NCBI GenBank assembly: GCA_018715695.1
Contig: DVLB01000121.1
Location: 1-48,526, forward strand
DNA: 48,526 nucleotides
DNA from: Candidatus Galloscillospira stercoripullorum
GTDB taxonomy: Bacteria > Bacillota > Clostridia > Oscillospirales > Oscillospiraceae
Reading direction: 5' to 3'
Position 1 is the first letter of the stretch. Every line of letters begins with the position of its first letter. The translations under genes and the position numbers were made by a program. Below are positions 16,154 through 24,584 of this stretch, one piece after another. A model generated the notes under the pieces. The model saw only the letters and a program-made list of their open reading frames with translations, was not told where the DNA came from and made no database searches.

Positions 16154-17212
16154 TTATCCGTTCTCTCCGAGCGCGCCGCACACCAGCAGCCGCAGGCCGC
16201 TGCAGGTAGTGCAGCGGCAGCGGGGCACCCCGTGGGGGAGGAAGAGCTCGTCCCCCTTCTTCACCGCCAGGCTGCCCCCATCCCAGCGCAGCTCCCCCTC
16301 CCCTTCCAGAACAAGGCACACCTGGAAAGCGGGGTTTTCCACCGTCTCCTCCTGTCCGGGGGCCAGGCGCAGCTCGTCCATGTAAAAGCGGCTGGTCTGC
16401 CGCCGGGTGATGAGCCTTCTCCAGCAGCCCTCCCCGGCGGGTCTTGCGCGGTAACGTTCCAACATCTCCACCCGGGGCAGGCAATCAAAGGTAAGGCAGT
16501 CCATCAGTCCATCCATCCCGGCTGCGCCGTACATGCTCTCCTTGGGCAGCACGGACCCGTCAGGGCGGATATACTCCGTGCGCAGCGTCACATCCACCGG
16601 CTCTTGGATCTCGGCCACCAGACAGTTGCTGCCCAGGGCGTGGACGGTTCCAGCCGGGATGAAATACACCTCCCCCGGCTGCAGCTCCACACGGTGCAGG
16701 CACTCCAGCATACCGGCGCTGTCCTGCTTTTCGATGAGGGCGCGGAAATGGTCCGGCGTGACGCCGGGCCGGAAGCCCAGCCAGATACAGGCGCCAGGCT
16801 TGCTGTCCAGAACATACCACGCCTCGTCCTTCCCCCGGGGCAGGCCGAAGTATTTCCGCGCCTTTTCCCCGTCCGGATGGGTCTGGATGAGCAGCCGGTC
16901 CCTGGAATGAAGCAGCTTGAGCAAGAAGCCCAGCTCGGCGCCCCAGCGCGCGGCGTGCTCCTCCCCCAGCCAGAGCGCGGCATTCTCGGCCAGGCAGTCG
17001 CGCAGGAAGCGGCCCGTCCCCGCCAGGCGGGAGAGCCCCGTGGTGGTACCCGGGCACAGGGCAGAGGTGACCAGAGAGGCCACCCACATCTGGGAGCAGG
17101 CCTTCTCCCCCTCTCCCCGGCCCAGGAAGTCGTTGATCATCTCGCCGCCCGGGATAAGATAGTCTACCAGGTTGGGTTCCAGCCGGACCACTCTCTGCGT
17201 TTCTTGGCACAT
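16154..17212 (-). CDS. manA: Mannose-6-phosphate isomerase, class I
   Basis: 352 residues; zinc-dependent cytosolic isomerase interconverting mannose-6-phosphate and fructose-6-phosphate. This supplies GDP-mannose synthesis or lets mannose enter glycolysis. Cupin-fold zinc ligands are visible: Gln110 and His112 (IQTHPD), Glu130 (KDEAWYVL) and His191 (GTVHALG). The family EIQEPxDVTLR stretch follows at about 201. A second, C-terminal cupin domain is present (LEGEGEL..KKGDELFLPHGVP). Length matches the short Firmicutes form. The start has AAGGAG nine bases upstream, and its own consensus promoter lies at 17275-17247. It is divergent from the MATE gene. No mannose transporter lies nearby, so the exact role is open. 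Confidence 0.88.
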   Translation of the reverse strand: MCQETQRVVRLEPNLVDYLIPGGEMINDFLGRGEGEKACSQMWVASLVTSALCPGTTTGLSRLAGTGRFLRDCLAENAALWLGEEHAARWGAELGFLLKLLHSRDRLLIQTHPDGEKARKYFGLPRGKDEAWYVLDSKPGACIWLGFRPGVTPDHFRALIEKQDSAGMLECLHRVELQPGEVYFIPAGTVHALGSNCLVAEIQEPVDVTLRTEYIRPDGSVLPKESMYGAAGMDGLMDCLTFDCLPRVEMLERYRARPAGEGCWRRLITRRQTSRFYMDELRLAPGQEETVENPAFQVCLVLEGEGELRWDGGSLAVKKGDELFLPHGVPRCRCTTCSGLRLLVCGALGENG

Positions 17213-17246
17213 ATCCGCTCACTCCTTGTCGGTTCTTTTAGAGAGC

Positions 17247-17275
17247 ATACTACTATGCCTCGTCTGAGATGTCAA
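17247..17275 (-). promoter_or_regulatory. Promoter of the mannose-6-phosphate isomerase gene
   Basis: On the minus strand a perfect TTGACA (17275-17270), 17-bp spacer, TAGTAT (17252-17247), 35 bases before the ATG. Confidence 0.65.
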
Positions 17276-17296
17276 CGATCGGCAGGAAAGAACTCC

Positions 17297-17325
17297 TTGC
17301 GTATTTGGCCGGACAGGCTTATCAT
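17297..17325 (+). promoter_or_regulatory. Candidate promoter for the first MATE gene
   Basis: TTGCGT (17297-17302), 17-bp spacer, TATCAT (17320-17325), about 50 bases before the chosen ATG at 17377. Confidence 0.4.
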
Positions 17326-17376
17326 AGAGGATACACGTCCGGGCCTCTGCCGCCCGGATCTGAGGGAGGTAGGAAA

Positions 17377-18738
17377 ATGCAGCGGGATCTGACAGCGGGG
17401 CCGGTGATCAGCACCATGCTCCTCTTTTCCCTGCCCATGATCCTGGGCAATCTTCTCCAGCAGTTTTATAACGTGGCGGACACCTTTATTGTGGGCCGCT
17501 ATCTGGGCACGGCTGCCCTGGGGGCCGTTGGGTCGGCGTACACCCTGATGACCTTTCTCACCTCGATCCTGCTGGGGCTGGCCATGGGCAGCGGCGCGGT
17601 CTTTTCCATTCGCTGGGGCCAGCGGGATATGGAGAAGCTCCGGGAGAGTATCTTCACCTCCTTCGTGCTCATCGCGGCCCTGGCGGTGGTGCTGAGCATT
17701 GCCGTATTTGCGCTGCTGGATGTGATCCTGGGTCTTTTGCAAGTGCCCGTGGAAAACTACGCGCTCATGCGCGCCTACCTCTTCGTGATTTTCTTCGGCA
17801 TCCCGGCCACCTTTCTCTATAACTACTTTGCCTGCCTGCTGCGCTCCATCGGCAACGCCTCGGTGCCGCTACTGTTTTTGGGGGTCTCCGCGGTGACCAA
17901 CGTGGTGCTGGACCTTTTGTTCGTGGTGGTCTTCCACTGGGGAGTGGAGGGCGCTGCTGGAGCCACGGTGGCGGCCCAGTACCTCTCGGGGGTGGGCCTG
18001 GTGCTGTATACGGCGGCCCGGTTCCCCCAGCTTCGCCCCGCTCGGCGGCACATGACCCTGCGGCGGGAGAGCATCCTGGAGATCAGTCAGTTCTCCCTCC
18101 TCACCTGCGCCCAGCAGTCGGTGATGAACTTCGGCATCCTCATGGTTCAGGGCCGGGTCAACTCCTTTGGCCCGGCGGTAATGGCCGCCTTTGCCGCGGC
18201 GGTGAAGATTGACTCCTTCGCCTATATGCCAGTGCAGGATTTCGCCAACGCCTTCTCCACCTTTGTGGCCCAGAACTATGGGGCCCGCAAGCCCGACCGA
18301 ATCCGCAGCGGCATCCGTTCGGCGGTCACCATTTCCATCCTGTTCTGTCTGGTGATCTCTGGCGTGGTGTTCGCGCTGGCCCACCCGCTCATGACCATCT
18401 TCGTAGAGCCGGAGGAAACCGAGATCCTCGCCATCGGTGTCACCTACCTTCGCATTGAGGGTGCTTTCTACCTGGGCATCGGCTGTCTGTTCCTCCTCTA
18501 TGGTCTCTACCGCGCCGTGGCTATGCCGGCCATGAGCGTAGTACTCACGGTGATTTCTCTGGGCACCCGGGTGCTGCTGGCCTATACCCTCTCGGCCGTC
18601 CCCGCCATCGGAGTGGTGGGCATCTGGTGGTCGGTGCCCATCGGGTGGTTTCTGGCCGACCTCACCGGCTTTGTCTACTATCTCCTGCGCCGGCGAGCCA
18701 TTGAGGAAAAGCTCCTGCGGGACACAAGCGCTCTCTGA
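17377..18738 (+). CDS. MATE family multidrug/sodium efflux transporter
   Basis: 453 residues. The start is ATG 17377, preceded by GGGAGGTAGG. The open frame extends 36 codons further upstream, but those residues are not MATE-like and would overlap the promoter. About 12 TM helices are arranged as two six-helix halves. The first half opens with the typical MLLFSLPMILGNLLQQFYN and VADTFIVGRYLGTAALGAVG signatures. Family knowledge: MATE proteins export cationic drugs, dyes or metabolites in exchange for sodium or protons at the inner membrane; the substrate cannot be read from sequence. It is divergent from the isomerase gene and convergent with the YczE-type gene. Confidence 0.9.
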   Translation: MQRDLTAGPVISTMLLFSLPMILGNLLQQFYNVADTFIVGRYLGTAALGAVGSAYTLMTFLTSILLGLAMGSGAVFSIRWGQRDMEKLRESIFTSFVLIAALAVVLSIAVFALLDVILGLLQVPVENYALMRAYLFVIFFGIPATFLYNYFACLLRSIGNASVPLLFLGVSAVTNVVLDLLFVVVFHWGVEGAAGATVAAQYLSGVGLVLYTAARFPQLRPARRHMTLRRESILEISQFSLLTCAQQSVMNFGILMVQGRVNSFGPAVMAAFAAAVKIDSFAYMPVQDFANAFSTFVAQNYGARKPDRIRSGIRSAVTISILFCLVISGVVFALAHPLMTIFVEPEETEILAIGVTYLRIEGAFYLGIGCLFLLYGLYRAVAMPAMSVVLTVISLGTRVLLAYTLSAVPAIGVVGIWWSVPIGWFLADLTGFVYYLLRRRAIEEKLLRDTSAL

Positions 18739-18755
18739 GCGGCTAAAGGCAATAA

Positions 18756-18788
18756 AAGGAGGGCGCAGCTTATGGCTGCGCCCTCCTT
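18756..18788. terminator. Bidirectional terminator between convergent genes
   Basis: AAGGAGGGCGCAGC (18756-18769) pairs perfectly with 18775-18788 around TTATG. A-rich sequence flanks it on the left and T-rich on the right, between the stops at 18738 and 18792. Confidence 0.85.
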
Positions 18789-18791
18789 CTT

Positions 18792-19475
18792 TCACGCTTG
18801 AGCTGCCGTGACGCTCTCCTTGCCCAGGAAGTAGTCCAGCTGCTGCCCCCCCAGCTTCATCACCACGCCCAGCACCTTGCCCACACCCAGGGCCGCCAGC
18901 ACCGTGCCCTCCCGGATGCCGTTGAGGCCATGGAAGAAGATCAGCGAGAGGACGATGGCAATGACGGTCACCGTCACGTCAAAGCCCATCTTGGCCCAGT
19001 GCAGTGGGATGTGGTACTTCTCGGAAATTGCCTGCATGACCCCCTCGCCGGGCAGCGCGGGCAGCTTGGGGGCGATATACAGGAAAATGCCCAGGGCCAC
19101 GCAGACGATACCCAGAACCAGCCAGATAAGCTGCATGAGGTAGTTGCCCGGTACGGGGAGGAAGCCGGTCAGGAAGTTGGTCAGATCCACAAACCAGCCG
19201 AAAATGAAGGAGCCTACGATCTGCAGAAGTCGTACCGGATGGAATTTTCTGCCCAGCAGCACGGCCTGGATGGCGATGTAGCAGCAGAACAGTCCCGTGG
19301 TGAACGTGCCCATGGAGATAGCGGGGACGATCTGGCTGAGCACATAGGGGATGGAGCTCATGGGCGAGACGCCCAGATCGGAGAGCACCGACAGCGAGAC
19401 GCCCAGCGCCATAATAAAAAGGCCCAGGCAATAGGCCAGAATGCGTTTGATCACGATTGCGGGAGTGAGTTTCAT
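18792..19475 (-). CDS. YczE/YyaS/YitT family integral membrane protein
   Basis: 227 residues with five or more TM helices. The N-terminus (ALGVSLSVLSDLGVSPMSSIPYVLS) matches the YczE-type signature of a glycine/serine-rich re-entrant segment after TM1. It ends in a short polar tail. Family knowledge: these proteins are widespread in Firmicutes; Bacillus YczE affects antibiotic synthase assembly, but no transport reaction is established. The start at 19475 has only a weak AAAGGA about 14 bases upstream. It lies 39 bases downstream of the 108-aa gene on the same strand and is probably co-transcribed with it. Confidence 0.8.
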   Translation of the reverse strand: MKLTPAIVIKRILAYCLGLFIMALGVSLSVLSDLGVSPMSSIPYVLSQIVPAISMGTFTTGLFCCYIAIQAVLLGRKFHPVRLLQIVGSFIFGWFVDLTNFLTGFLPVPGNYLMQLIWLVLGIVCVALGIFLYIAPKLPALPGEGVMQAISEKYHIPLHWAKMGFDVTVTVIAIVLSLIFFHGLNGIREGTVLAALGVGKVLGVVMKLGGQQLDYFLGKESVTAAQA

Positions 19476-19514
19476 AGCGGTATCTTCAGGTCCTTTCCAG
19501 CCATCATGGTAGTC

Positions 19515-19841
19515 TCAGTTTGTTTGCTGCGCCTGCTGCTCAGCGGAATGGACGCGCGCGTCCCTGCGCTCCAGGGTCTGCTCCAGCGTCTCCTCGGGCC
19601 GGGCGTTCATCTCCTCCGCCCAGGTGAGCAGCCATGCTCTGAGCTGGTCGATACCCTCTTCCGTCAGGGGAAATTCCCGCTTCTCCTCGATTTCGGCCAA
19701 CTCCAGGTTCCACGGTCCCTGCCAGACCTCCGCAGCGATGGTCTCCCCTCCCGCGGCCCGATAGCGCAGCTTGCCCGCGCTGGCGGTCCACACATTTCCG
19801 TTCTGGAAGTGGGAGAGCACGGGCAGATACAGCTCTTCCAT
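19515..19841 (-). CDS. Hypothetical protein, 108 aa
   Basis: The start is ATG 19841, because GGAGGGG lies six bases upstream; an in-frame ATG at 19856 overlaps that site. The first half is beta-rich (EELYLPVLSHFQNGNVWTAS, then GKLRYRAAG). The second half is a strongly charged helix (PEETLEQTLERRDARVHSAE) ending in Gln/Asn. There is no membrane segment. I do not recognise the family. It probably heads a two-gene unit with the YczE-type membrane gene, driven by the promoter at 19906-19878. Confidence 0.6.
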   Translation of the reverse strand: MEELYLPVLSHFQNGNVWTASAGKLRYRAAGGETIAAEVWQGPWNLELAEIEEKREFPLTEEGIDQLRAWLLTWAEEMNARPEETLEQTLERRDARVHSAEQQAQQTN

Positions 19842-19877
19842 TTGATTCCCCTCCATCCGTAAAATTCCTGAAATTTT

Positions 19878-19906
19878 ATTATACCGTCTTTCTTTCCACT
19901 CGACAA
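19878..19906 (-). promoter_or_regulatory. Promoter of the 108-aa / YczE unit
   Basis: On the minus strand TTGTCG (19906-19901), 17-bp spacer, perfect TATAAT (19883-19878), about 35 bases before ATG 19841. Confidence 0.6.
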
Positions 19907-19950
19907 GGGAAACTTTTTATGCTATCCTCATGAAAAAAGGAGGCTCTGCC

Positions 19951-20112
19951 ATGAAAAAGTACATTGCACTGGCTCTCATCGCGGCGGCGGCCGTGCTCAT
20001 CGTGCTGAGTATGGTCATCCCCGACTCCCCCATCTGGGTCTCCGTGGCGGGTCTGGTGCTGGCGGTCGTCGCCATCATCGTCAGCCCCAAGAAAGACCGG
20101 GAGCAGAAATAA
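19951..20112 (+). CDS. Small two-helix membrane protein, 53 aa
   Basis: The start is ATG 19951, with AAAGGAGG eight bases upstream; an in-frame ATG at 19930 is less well placed. Two hydrophobic helices (about residues 3-22 and 28-45) are separated by a short PDSPIW turn and followed by a lysine-rich tail (SPKKDREQK). This fits a hairpin membrane protein with both ends in the cytoplasm. No function is recognised. It lies alone, closed by a strong bidirectional terminator starting at its stop codon. Confidence 0.6.
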   Translation: MKKYIALALIAAAAVLIVLSMVIPDSPIWVSVAGLVLAVVAIIVSPKKDREQK

Positions 20113-20146
20113 AAGACCGGCCCGCCAGAAGGCGGGCCGGTCTTTT
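20111..20146. terminator. Perfect bidirectional terminator
   Basis: AAAAGACCGGCCCGCC (20111-20126) pairs exactly with 20131-20146 around AGAA. It serves the small membrane protein on + and the YeiH exporter on -. Confidence 0.9.
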
Positions 20147-20159
20147 GTCGTCATACTGT

Positions 20160-21185
20160 TTAGATCAGGCCCATGGCCCACTGGAGCAGCAGGCTCACGG
20201 CGGTGATGGCCACCCAGCAGCAGGCGCCCAGGGCCAGGGGCTTGCCGCCGCTTTTGACCAGCTTGACGATATTGGTATTCACGCCGATGGCGGCCATGGC
20301 CAGGACGATGAGGAACTTGCTCAGCTCTTTGACCGGGTCGAACACCCCGGCGTCAGCGCCCAGGTTCACTGCTACAGCGGTGATGACCGACGCACCGATA
20401 AAAAACAGGATGAAGAAGGGGAAGATCTTCTTCATGTCCACCGTTTTGCCCTCGCCGGCCCTTCTGGTGCGCAGGAAGGCCAGCACCAGGGTGATGGGGA
20501 TGATGGCCAGGGTGCGGGTGAGCTTGACGGTGACGGCCTTGTCCAGGGTGGCGGTGCCCAGGTTCCACATGCTGTCCCAGGTGGCGGCAGTGGCGGTGAC
20601 GGAGGAGGTGTCGTTGACGGCGGTGCCGGCAAAGATGCCGAAGGCCTCGCCGGAGGACGTGTCAAAGCCAATGAGCTGCCCCAGGGAGGGGAAGATCAGG
20701 GCGGCCAGAACGTTGAAAAAGAAGATGACCGAGATGGCCTGGGCCACCTCTTCCTCGTCGGCCTCGATGACCGGGGCGGTAGCGGCGATGGCAGAGCCGC
20801 CGCAGATGGAGGAGCCCACCCCCACCAGGGTGGCCACCTTGCCGGGAATACGCATACACCGGCTCAGCAGAAAGGCCGTGATCAGGGAGACCGAAATGGT
20901 GCACAAAATGATGGGCAGGGACTGCTTTCCCGTCTGCACCACCACATTGAGGTTCATGCCGAAGCCCAGCAGGACCACCGCCCACTGCAGCACCTTTTTG
21001 GAGACGAATTTCACGCCTCCCTCCACCCGGGACTTGTCCTGGATGAGCAGACTGAGCACCATGCCCGCCAGAATGGCGATGACGGCGCCGCCGATGATGG
21101 GAAAGGCCTTGCCCAGAAACCAGGACGGCACGGCCACCGCCAGGCACAGGACGATCCCCCATCCGTTTTTCTTCACAAAATTCAA
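20160..21185 (-). CDS. YeiH family putative anion (sulfate/sulfonate) exporter
   Basis: 341 residues with about ten TM helices. Family landmarks are visible: GMVLSLLIQDKS after TM2, LQWAVVLLGFGMNL, VGVGSSICGGSAIAATAPVI in the middle, and GIFAGTAVNDTSSVTA. The start reads as TTG at 21185 with AGGAG 11 bases upstream; a GTG three codons later (21176) is the alternative. Family knowledge: YeiH/UPF0324 proteins are predicted sulfate or sulfonate exporters, and in enterobacteria yeiH pairs with LysR-type yeiE. The same divergent pairing is seen here, supporting regulation by the LysR gene at 21370. The substrate is inferred only. Confidence 0.85.
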   Translation of the reverse strand: MNFVKKNGWGIVLCLAVAVPSWFLGKAFPIIGGAVIAILAGMVLSLLIQDKSRVEGGVKFVSKKVLQWAVVLLGFGMNLNVVVQTGKQSLPIILCTISVSLITAFLLSRCMRIPGKVATLVGVGSSICGGSAIAATAPVIEADEEEVAQAISVIFFFNVLAALIFPSLGQLIGFDTSSGEAFGIFAGTAVNDTSSVTATAATWDSMWNLGTATLDKAVTVKLTRTLAIIPITLVLAFLRTRRAGEGKTVDMKKIFPFFILFFIGASVITAVAVNLGADAGVFDPVKELSKFLIVLAMAAIGVNTNIVKLVKSGGKPLALGACCWVAITAVSLLLQWAMGLI

Positions 21186-21257
21186 CGCAAACCCCGCTCC
21201 TCTCTCTTCTCTCCGCCCGCTCGCAGGCGGTCAAATCTGGAAAATATGGCGGGACTG

Positions 21258-21325
21258 ATTATATACGCCTCCACGCAAAAAATAAAATGATATATCTTGA
21301 TATAAGCATAAGGATATATTATCAT
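21258..21325. promoter_or_regulatory. Divergent LysR/yeiH promoter region with inverted repeat
   Basis: For the + strand LysR gene: TTGATA (21297-21302), 17 bp, TATCAT (21320-21325). For the minus-strand exporter: a perfect TATAAT (21263-21258) with a poor -35, as expected for an activated promoter. Between them GATATATC (21289-21296) and GATATAT (21313-21319) form an AT-rich inverted repeat, a plausible LysR box about 40-70 bases upstream of the exporter start point. Confidence 0.5.
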
Positions 21326-21369
21326 AATCCCAGAATATACCGGGGCTAACCCGGGAGAGGAGGCGCGCC

Positions 21370-22254
21370 ATGCTGGACTTTCGCATCCAGACCTTTCTGG
21401 CGGTGTGCCGGCACATGAGCTTTACTGCCGCGGCGGAGGAGCTTCACATCACCCAGCCGGCGGTGTCCCAGCACATCCACCATCTGGAGGAGCACTACGG
21501 CGTCTCTCTTTTTTCCCGGGAGGGGCGGCATGTGGCCCTCACTCCGGCGGGAGAGGTCCTCCTCCGGACCATGCAGGGTCTTGAAAACGACGAGCAGGCT
21601 ATGCAGCGTCGGATGCACGAGGCGGGAAGCGGCAAGCGCACCCTGGTATTCGGGGTGACCATGACCATCGGGGAGTACGCGGTGGTGGGCGCATTGAGCC
21701 GGTACCTCAAGGCCCACCCGGACACCGACCTGGTGGTGCGTTTTGGCAACACCCGCACCCTGCTCGACAAGCTGCGCCTGGGAGAGATCGACTTTGCCCT
21801 GGTGGAGGGGTACTTTGTCTCCTCGGGCTTTGAGACTCTGGTGGACCGCAGTGAGCCCTATCTCCCGGTGTGTGCCTCGGGCCATGTGTTTTCCGGGGAG
21901 GTAGTGGGTCTGGAGGACCTGCTCTGCGAGCGGCTGCTGGTGCGGGAGGAGGGTTCGGGCACCCGGGAGATCCTGGAGAAGACACTGGCGGCCCACCACC
22001 TGCGCATCACCGACTTCGCCCACGTGACCGAGGTGGGCAATGTCCACGCTCTGGTGAGCCTGCTGGTCCAAGACTGCGGCGTGGCCTTTTTGTACCGCGC
22101 GGCGGTGGAGCGGGAGCTGGAGCAGGGCCTGCTGCGGACCATCCCCATCCCCGGCGTAGATATCCGCCATGACTTCACCTTCCTGTGGAACCGGGAGAGC
22201 TGCTTTCGGGAGGAGTACAAAAGCACCTGCCTGGAGCTGCGTTCCCTCTCCTGA
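21370..22254 (+). CDS. LysR family transcriptional regulator
   Basis: 294 residues with GAGAGGAGG before the ATG. The N-terminal winged HTH (about 1-60: FLAVCRHMSFTAAAEELHIT, then QPAVSQHIHHLEEHYG) is canonical. The rest (about 90-290) is the two-lobed effector-binding domain, with family features such as REEGSGTRE near 200. Family knowledge: LysR proteins bind as tetramers and usually control the divergent gene and themselves, which here is the YeiH exporter. The intergenic inverted repeat supports this. The effector is unknown; YeiE/CysL relatives sense sulfur compounds. Confidence 0.9.
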   Translation: MLDFRIQTFLAVCRHMSFTAAAEELHITQPAVSQHIHHLEEHYGVSLFSREGRHVALTPAGEVLLRTMQGLENDEQAMQRRMHEAGSGKRTLVFGVTMTIGEYAVVGALSRYLKAHPDTDLVVRFGNTRTLLDKLRLGEIDFALVEGYFVSSGFETLVDRSEPYLPVCASGHVFSGEVVGLEDLLCERLLVREEGSGTREILEKTLAAHHLRITDFAHVTEVGNVHALVSLLVQDCGVAFLYRAAVERELEQGLLRTIPIPGVDIRHDFTFLWNRESCFREEYKSTCLELRSLS

Positions 22255-22260
22255 GCACAC

Positions 22261-22303
22261 AAAAGCCCGTGGCCCCGCCAGTATGGCGGGGCCACGGGCT
22301 TTT
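22261..22303. terminator. Very strong 19-bp bidirectional terminator
   Basis: AAAAGCCCGTGGCCCCGCC (22261-22279) pairs exactly with 22285-22303 around AGTAT, between convergent stops at 22254 and 22310. Confidence 0.9.
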
Positions 22304-22309
22304 TCTTAT

Positions 22310-24385
22310 TTATGGCGTGTCGTGGGTCAGTCCCAGCTTGCCGTAGAAGTCCTGCTCCAGCACCAGGCGGGAGTAGGAGAACATGTCATTGACCTGCTTG
22401 AGGGTGGAGACCACATAGCCCTCGGGCACCTCCACCCCCTCGTTGGGGGTGAAGTGGTCGGCCTGGGAGTCGTAGCGGCCCAAGTCGGTGATAAAGCTGC
22501 GGTCGGAGAGGACCACCAGAGCGGGGCTGTCAGAGAGGATGTCCCGGCCCATGAGCAGCCGGGAGTCGTACTCCAGGCCGAAGAGGTTGGAGAGGGTGGG
22601 CAGAATGTCCAGGCTGGAGCAGGGCTTGGTCACCGTTACGCTCTCCTCCATGTCGGCGCACCAGAGGATGAGCGTGCTGCGGTAGACGTCAAAGCGCATA
22701 TCCAGGGGCCCACCGTTGAGCTCATCCAGCACCTCCTGTGAGAGTCCGTAGGGGTAGTGGTCGGCGGAGAGGACGATCACCGTGTCCTCCAGCACGCCCG
22801 CTTCCTCCAGATAGTTGAGGGTATACTCCAGGGCCCGGTCCAACTCCATCTGGCAGGCCAGGTAGGCCCGGAAGTTCTCGCTGTGATCCTCGTAGCCCAC
22901 CTCGTTGCGGTGCTTGGTGGCCATGGTGTTGCCGATGAAGGTGTAGTTCATGTGACCACTGACCGTCATGTAGTAGGCGTGGAAGGGCTCCTCCCCCACA
23001 TACTCGGGCAGGGTGAGTTCCATCATCTCCAGGTCGGACTCGGGCCAGGTGGCCTTTACGTCCAGGCCGTTGCCCAGGCCCTTGTAGACATAGCCCAGGT
23101 TGGGGTGGGACACATCCCGGCGGTAGTAGTTGTAGGTATGGTTGTGGTAGGCCCGGGTGTCGTATCCCAGGGCCCTAAGCTGGTTGCCCATGGCGAAGTA
23201 CATGTTGTTGCTGCCCGAGACGTACATGGACCACACCCCCGACTTGGGGATGAGCGAGGTGGTGGCCACATACTCCCCGTCGGAGGTGGAGACCCACCAG
23301 AGGGGATTGTAAAAGTTCTCAAAGACAAAGCCGCTGTTGGCAAGTTTATAGAGGGTGGGGGTGACCTCCTCGTCCACGGCAAAGCGGGAGAAACCCTCGG
23401 CGGTGAACCAAATGAGATTTTTCCCCTCAAAGAGGCCGGTGTACTCGTTTTGCATGGTGGGCTCCCGACTGCCGAAGTAGGCCGCCATTTTGCGCAGGGT
23501 CTCGTCGCCGCCCTCGGCGGCCAAGGCGCCCAGGTCCACCTCCATTACGTTGGGACCGTAGACCACCGGCGTAGGGGTAGGAGAGGCCTCCGGGTCGGGG
23601 GAGGTCTGGGGCTGGGTAGGCGAGGGGGTGGCGGGGGGCGGCGTGGTCTCGCTCTCCGGCACGCCGGAGCCGCCCAGGCCCAGCAGCCGCCCCACATCCA
23701 GCCGCAGGGTGGTCATCACCCCGAAGTTGGACACGCTGAGGTCGGGGATGAACTCCTGGTGATAGAGGTAGGCCGGCGAGATGCCCCCGCTGGCACTCAG
23801 GTTGATGGAAAGCAGCGCCAGAAGATGGAATACCACCGCGAAGGCCGCCAGCAGCCCCATGGTCCGTTTCTTCACCCGCCGCTCGGTCAGTACCGCCCGT
23901 CCCTTCCAGAACAGCAGCACCACCGGCAACACCAGCAGGATAAGGGGCAGCCAGGCCTTGGCCAGGCCGTCCAGGATGTCCCGCCAGAAGGTCCAGATCT
24001 TTCCGGCGGTGCCCACGGAGTAGACGGTCATAAACATGCGGAAGATGGTGTAATAGACCGTCTGCACCATCATCCACACCGTCACCAGGCAGGCCAGGAC
24101 CCGGGCAAGTCTCACCCTGCCCCGCTTTTTCAGCGGACAGCACGCGAGATCAAACAAAATGCCCAGGGCCGCGGAGAACAGAAGGGTAAACCAGGTTCCC
24201 CGGTTGAAGAGGGTGCCGAAGGCCCACACCTTCACCACCATCTCCTGGTAAAAGATCATCACCGGGAAGAAAAAAAGGGGCAGCAAGTCCCGCAGCAGCG
24301 GCGGGATGCGTCCGTCCCATCCGCTGGAGAGCCGCTTTCCACGCTGGCGGGCGGAGCTTTTCCCGGTCAGTGAGGAAGGTCCCAC
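22310..24385 (-). CDS. LTA synthase-like membrane sulfatase-fold enzyme
   Basis: 691 residues from GTG 24385, chosen because AGGAGGGG lies seven bases upstream. An in-frame ATG at 24448 would leave no ribosome site and lies inside the promoter. About five TM helices fill the first 200 residues. A proline/threonine-rich linker follows (PPPATPSPTQPQTSPDPEAS), then an extracellular alkaline-phosphatase-fold domain. Its TSDGEY segment probably holds the catalytic Thr, and the metal-site motifs ENFYNPLWW and SADHYPYG are present. Family knowledge: LtaS enzymes transfer glycerol-phosphate from phosphatidylglycerol to lipoteichoic acid; related sulfatase-fold proteins modify other envelope polymers. 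The exact acceptor is uncertain. It is a single-gene unit with its own promoter and terminator. Confidence 0.82.
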   Translation of the reverse strand: MGPSSLTGKSSARQRGKRLSSGWDGRIPPLLRDLLPLFFFPVMIFYQEMVVKVWAFGTLFNRGTWFTLLFSAALGILFDLACCPLKKRGRVRLARVLACLVTVWMMVQTVYYTIFRMFMTVYSVGTAGKIWTFWRDILDGLAKAWLPLILLVLPVVLLFWKGRAVLTERRVKKRTMGLLAAFAVVFHLLALLSINLSASGGISPAYLYHQEFIPDLSVSNFGVMTTLRLDVGRLLGLGGSGVPESETTPPPATPSPTQPQTSPDPEASPTPTPVVYGPNVMEVDLGALAAEGGDETLRKMAAYFGSREPTMQNEYTGLFEGKNLIWFTAEGFSRFAVDEEVTPTLYKLANSGFVFENFYNPLWWVSTSDGEYVATTSLIPKSGVWSMYVSGSNNMYFAMGNQLRALGYDTRAYHNHTYNYYRRDVSHPNLGYVYKGLGNGLDVKATWPESDLEMMELTLPEYVGEEPFHAYYMTVSGHMNYTFIGNTMATKHRNEVGYEDHSENFRAYLACQMELDRALEYTLNYLEEAGVLEDTVIVLSADHYPYGLSQEVLDELNGGPLDMRFDVYRSTLILWCADMEESVTVTKPCSSLDILPTLSNLFGLEYDSRLLMGRDILSDSPALVVLSDRSFITDLGRYDSQADHFTPNEGVEVPEGYVVSTLKQVNDMFSYSRLVLEQDFYGKLGLTHDTP

Positions 24386-24419
24386 CTTAATTCCCCTCCT
24401 TTCGTCAATATTTTTCTTT

Positions 24420-24448
24420 ATTGTATGGTCCGCCGTATCGGAAGTCAA
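24420..24448 (-). promoter_or_regulatory. Promoter of the LTA synthase-like gene
   Basis: On the minus strand TTGACT (24448-24443), 17-bp spacer, TACAAT (24425-24420), 35 bases before the GTG. Confidence 0.6.
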
Positions 24449-24584
24449 GGCGGGCAGGGCAAACGAAAGAATTTCTTAAAAACTGCCCCATGACACAGGA
24501 AACTTTTTCGCGCCGTATAGAACTCCCGGCTTTTCCATATCCTCTGAACAGTCCCAATCATCGCTGATACGGAGGAGAACGCCC

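Noticed and set aside
17269-17376. N-terminal extension of the first MATE protein
   Set aside because: The extra 36 codons overlap the promoter, lack a ribosome site and are unlike MATE sequences; ATG 17377 has a strong site.
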